A DNA stretch of 8,147 nucleotides, from assembly GCA_964651005.1 (NCBI GenBank), contig CAZYVL010000110.1, forward strand, positions 1-8,147. Reading direction: 5' to 3'. The notes under the pieces are model-generated. The model was given only the letters and a program-made list of their open reading frames with translations, had not been told where the DNA came from and did no database searches. Source of the stretch: DATMFV01 sp964651005. Lineage in GTDB: Bacteria > Verrucomicrobiota > Verrucomicrobiia > Chthoniobacterales > Chthoniobacteraceae. Of the stretch, positions 6,140 to 8,147 are shown piece by piece. How positions within the stretch are numbered: position 1 is the first letter of the stretch; the number at the start of each line of letters is the position of its first letter. The translations under genes were made by a program, and so were the position numbers.

Positions 6140-7186
6140 TCAGGAATGATCCGGGAGCGAGCGCAGCGTCTCCGCAGCCTGTTCCGGGGTAAGATCGCGC
6201 TGCGGCTCGGCGAGCATCTCGTAGCCAACCATGAACTTCTTCACCGAAGCCGACCGGAGAAGCGGCGGGTAGAAATGCGCGTGGAGCTGCCAGTGGGCCG
6301 GGTCGGGATCGTCGCTCGGCGCGCCGTGCCACCCCATCGAGTACGGGAAGGAGATGTCAAAAAGCCGGTCGTAGCGGGTGAGCAGCCGCTTGAGGATGTC
6401 GGCAAGCGCGTCGCGCTCGGCGGAGTCGAGATCGGGGAGCCTCGCGACGTGGCGACGGGGGAGCAAGAGCGTTTCGTAAGGCCAGACCGCCCAGAACGGC
6501 ACGAACGCCACCCAATGCGCATTTTCGGCGACGATCCGCTCCCCGAGCTTTAACTCCAGCGCCAGCACTTCAAGCAGCAACGGCGCACGGCCCGCCTCCC
6601 AATGGGCGCGCTGGCGGCGGTCTTCGCGGGCCGGGTCCATCGGGAGGTGATCGCTCGCCCAAATCTGCCCGTGGGGATGCGGGTTCGAGCACCCCATGAT
6701 CTCCCCCTTGTTCTCGAAGATCTGCACCCAGCGGTAGCGCCCGCCGAGTTCCGCCGTCTGCCGCGCCCAGGCATCCACGACAAGCCGGATCGCCTCCAGC
6801 GGCAGATCGGGAAGCGTCCAGTCGTGCCGGGGCGAAAAGCAGAGAACGCGGCAAAGCCCCGACACCGGCTCGCTCCGCAGCAAGGAAGCCGCCGCGTCAC
6901 CCGCTCCCGGTCCCGCTGCGGAGGCGGGGGCGGCATCGAACAGCCCGGGAAGAATCGCGGGGAAATCGTTGTCGAAAACATGAACGCCCGTATAAGCCGG
7001 GTTGCGCACGCCACCCGCCCGCTCGTTACCGGGGCAAAGATAACAGTGCGGGTCATGCGCCGGGCGACCGGGCGGCGGCGGCGCCTCCTGTTTCCCCAGC
7101 CACGGCCTCCGGGTCCGCTGCGGAGAGACAAGCACCCACTCGCCGGTCAGGGGATTAAAGCGGCGGTGTGGCGGGGTGATATTCAT
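6140..7186 (-). CDS. galT: Galactose-1-phosphate uridylyltransferase
   Basis: This 348-residue enzyme of the Leloir pathway exchanges UMP between UDP-glucose and galactose 1-phosphate. The HIT-type active site is SNPHPHGQIW (167-176), with H172 the likely uridylylated nucleophile and Q174 after it. The zinc site fits C48 and C51 (HCYLCPGN), H121 and H170. A second metal site by alignment with the E. coli enzyme would be E188, H287, H302 and H304 (LHAHFYPPLLRS). The N-terminus RRFNPLTGEWVLVSPQR is classic GalT. An Ala/Gly/Pro-rich stretch at about 84-103 looks like a flexible insert. The start ATG has no clear ribosome binding site. It is the first gene of a galT-rpiB pair. No galK or galE is visible in the window. 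Length and catalytic residues are complete, so it should be functional. Confidence 0.95.
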   Translation of the reverse strand: MNITPPHRRFNPLTGEWVLVSPQRTRRPWLGKQEAPPPPGRPAHDPHCYLCPGNERAGGVRNPAYTGVHVFDNDFPAILPGLFDAAPASAAGPGAGDAAASLLRSEPVSGLCRVLCFSPRHDWTLPDLPLEAIRLVVDAWARQTAELGGRYRWVQIFENKGEIMGCSNPHPHGQIWASDHLPMDPAREDRRQRAHWEAGRAPLLLEVLALELKLGERIVAENAHWVAFVPFWAVWPYETLLLPRRHVARLPDLDSAERDALADILKRLLTRYDRLFDISFPYSMGWHGAPSDDPDPAHWQLHAHFYPPLLRSASVKKFMVGYEMLAEPQRDLTPEQAAETLRSLPDHS

Positions 7187-7267
7187 GAACGGCTTTTCAA
7201 GCAGGATTTTTGCCTGAAGCGGTTCGGTTTTGCGCGATTTTTGTAATTTATTATCAGGCTGGAGCCG
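7187..7267 (-). promoter_or_regulatory. AT-rich leader upstream of galT, possible -10 element
   Basis: This 81-base spacer holds a striking AT-rich run (7236-7256, three G/C in 21 bases) in otherwise GC-rich DNA. On the minus strand it contains TGATAAT, with GATAAT at 7255-7250 matching the -10 consensus at 5 of 6 positions. No matching -35 is seen 17 bases upstream. Transcription would start near 7243, leaving about 57 bases of leader. A galT-rpiB promoter here is plausible but unproven. I see no terminator hairpin for the gene before it. Confidence 0.3.
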
Positions 7268-7741
7268 CTACGCCTTTTCCTTATCCGCCGGTTTTTTGAC
7301 CGACCAATTCAGAATGTCGAGATCGGGCGGGGGGCCTTCGGGTTCGGCGGCCCAGGTGAACTGGCACGACCGGCAGTAGTACTGGCGCGGGAGGAGTTTG
7401 AGCAGCGGCAGAAAGGCGAAGAAGAACGTCATCGCCGTTTTGCGGGAGAACTGGGGGTACTCCACCGTGGAGGAGCCGCACTCGGGGCAGCGGATCGCGC
7501 CGTCGAGAACGTGGTCGGTGGCGTCCCACTCCTTCATGGCGGCGATGGCTTTCTCCGTGTTTTTCTTCTCCACGCGCACGCGCATATGCGCCTTCGGGCG
7601 GGCAAACCACCAGAGGCGCTGGGTGGTGCCCTCGTCGAAGACCTGGGCGGGCATCCCCGCCCCATCGAAGCGGTGTCGCAGCGCGTCGGCTTTATCCCAC
7701 TCGTTGAAGGTCGCGACGGTCACTAGCTCTTCCAATAACAT
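7268..7741 (-). CDS. DUF2007-like domain plus split zinc-ribbon protein, unknown function
   Basis: The protein has 157 residues. Residues 6-72 (VTVATFNEWDKADALRHRFD onward) have the ferredoxin-like pattern of DUF2007, an annotated putative signal-transducing domain in which a short chain contacts an unknown partner. A four-cysteine zinc ribbon follows: CPEC at 85-88 and CRSC at 123-126. Between the two pairs sits a hydrophobic segment, about 104-117 (TFFFAFLPLLKLL), flanked by basic residues. It could be a membrane-touching loop or a buried part of the ribbon. No enzymatic motif is visible. The start at 7741 is supported by AAAGGAA at 7755-7749 with 7 bases of spacing. It lies between clpB and galT on the same strand. 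The function is unknown; the DUF2007 match is by pattern only. Confidence 0.82.
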   Translation of the reverse strand: MLLEELVTVATFNEWDKADALRHRFDGAGMPAQVFDEGTTQRLWWFARPKAHMRVRVEKKNTEKAIAAMKEWDATDHVLDGAIRCPECGSSTVEYPQFSRKTAMTFFFAFLPLLKLLPRQYYCRSCQFTWAAEPEGPPPDLDILNWSVKKPADKEKA

Positions 7742-7748
7742 ACACTGG

Positions 7749-7755
7749 TTCCTTT
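7749..7755 (-). promoter_or_regulatory. Ribosome binding site for the DUF2007-like gene
   Basis: On the minus strand AAAGGAA stands 7 bases before the ATG at 7741. This good spacing decides the start. Confidence 0.65.
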
Positions 7756-7765
7756 CCGGTTTTAT

Positions 7766-7780
7766 GGGGGGAGAGGGGGG
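7766..7780. repeat. Purine mirror repeat G6-AGA-G6
   Basis: GGGGGGAGAGGGGGG is a perfect mirror repeat of 15 bases. It lies in the 187-base spacer between clpB and the DUF2007-like gene, about 25 bases upstream of that gene's start, where the minus strand is all C and T. Such tracts can form triplex DNA or G-rich structures on the plus strand. No other clear element is visible in this spacer, apart from a weak GGAGA/TCTCC inverted repeat around CCCGGG at about 7796-7820. Confidence 0.75.
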
Positions 7781-7928
7781 ATACCGTTTCGCGAGGGGAG
7801 AACCCGGGAACGCATCTCCTGATGACCTTTCCCAACGCTTCTGTCACTCCTTATCGCTCGCCCCCGAACGCCTCCAACGCAAGGGATTTCTTCCTCGCGG
7901 CGGCGCTCCGGCGATTGTGGGCCTTCAC

Positions 7929-8147
7929 TCAGACTTTCTCGAACGTCAGGCTGGCGTCGTCGGACGCGGGCGTCACGCGGATCGTCTCCCCCTCCTTGAA
8001 GCGGCCTTCGAGCAGCTCCAGGCTCAACGGATCGAGCAGCCGGTGCTGGATGGCCCGTTTGAGGGGCCGCGCCCCATAAACCGGGTCGTACCCCTCGCGC
8101 GCCAGGAACTTCGCCGCCGCAGGCGTGACATCGAGAAGCATCCCGCG
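7929..8147 (-). CDS. clpB: ClpB disaggregase, C-terminal fragment (5' part beyond window)
   Basis: These are the last 72 codons and the stop of a ClpB-type AAA+ chaperone, which pulls proteins out of aggregates together with DnaK. The frame is open to the window edge, so most of the gene lies to the right. The visible part is the small subdomain of the second AAA+ module. Its conserved block EGYDPVYGARPLKRAIQHRL includes the sensor-2 arginine in GARPLKR, which is diagnostic for the Clp/Hsp100 family. The following LEGRFKEGETIRVTP closes the fold. ClpA and ClpC carry the same GAR motif but usually have different tails; the RxIQ and short tail favour ClpB. The gene ends 187 bases before the next gene on the same strand, and I see no clear terminator between them. 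Confidence 0.88.
   Translation of the reverse strand, partial: RGMLLDVTPAAAKFLAREGYDPVYGARPLKRAIQHRLLDPLSLELLEGRFKEGETIRVTPASDDASLTFEKV

Noticed and set aside
7187..7225. CAGG/CCTG inverted repeat around ATTTTTG upstream of galT as terminator or riboswitch
   Set aside because: Only four base pairs with a seven-base loop and no extension; too weak to support a regulatory RNA.

Overview
This is a GC-rich, gene-dense bacterial chromosomal segment. It carries housekeeping and envelope genes, with no phage, transposon, CRISPR or toxin/defence genes visible. A 100-base run of N marks a scaffold gap, so this is probably a draft or metagenome-derived assembly. The gene content suggests a Gram-negative-type, diderm bacterium. 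The pairing of an MlaE-MlaF-MlaD lipid transporter lacking MlaC/MlaB with a YacL-type PIN-TRAM protein, plus a DUF2007-like zinc-ribbon protein, resembles Verrucomicrobiota or the wider PVC group. That placement is inference from remembered family distribution, not a computed phylogeny.

Left part (1-4281, + strand). The window opens inside a tRNA-Gly(GCC) gene. It is followed by a pure pyrimidine tract and a short CCCGCAC tandem repeat. A predicted promoter and strong ribosome binding site lead to an 88-residue ferredoxin-like (HMA-like) protein of unknown function. Next come mlaE (permease), mlaF (ATPase) and mlaD (MCE substrate-binding subunit, interrupted by the N gap), then a membrane-anchored PIN-TRAM protein. 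The last four genes are closely spaced and probably co-transcribed. A strong two-part hairpin follows the PIN-TRAM stop codon and probably ends the transcript or protects its 3' end. The Mla proteins should form one complex moving phospholipids between inner and outer membranes.

Middle part (4306-5673, + strand). A Cof-type HAD hydrolase and an OsmC-family thiol peroxidase-like protein lie head to tail.

Right part (5685-8147, - strand). Reading leftward from the right edge come the C-terminus of ClpB (cut by the window end), a DUF2007-like/zinc-ribbon protein, galT and rpiB. galT and rpiB are separated by only 2 bases and should be translated from one message, joining the Leloir pathway to pentose-phosphate interconversion. 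rpiB and the OsmC gene converge with 11 bases between their stop codons.

I did not find a clear previously undescribed system. The most useful second looks are the orphan small protein between tRNA-Gly and the mla genes, the hydrophobic insert within the zinc ribbon, the intergenic hairpin at 4238-4281, the mirror repeat at 7766-7780, and the mlaD assembly break.
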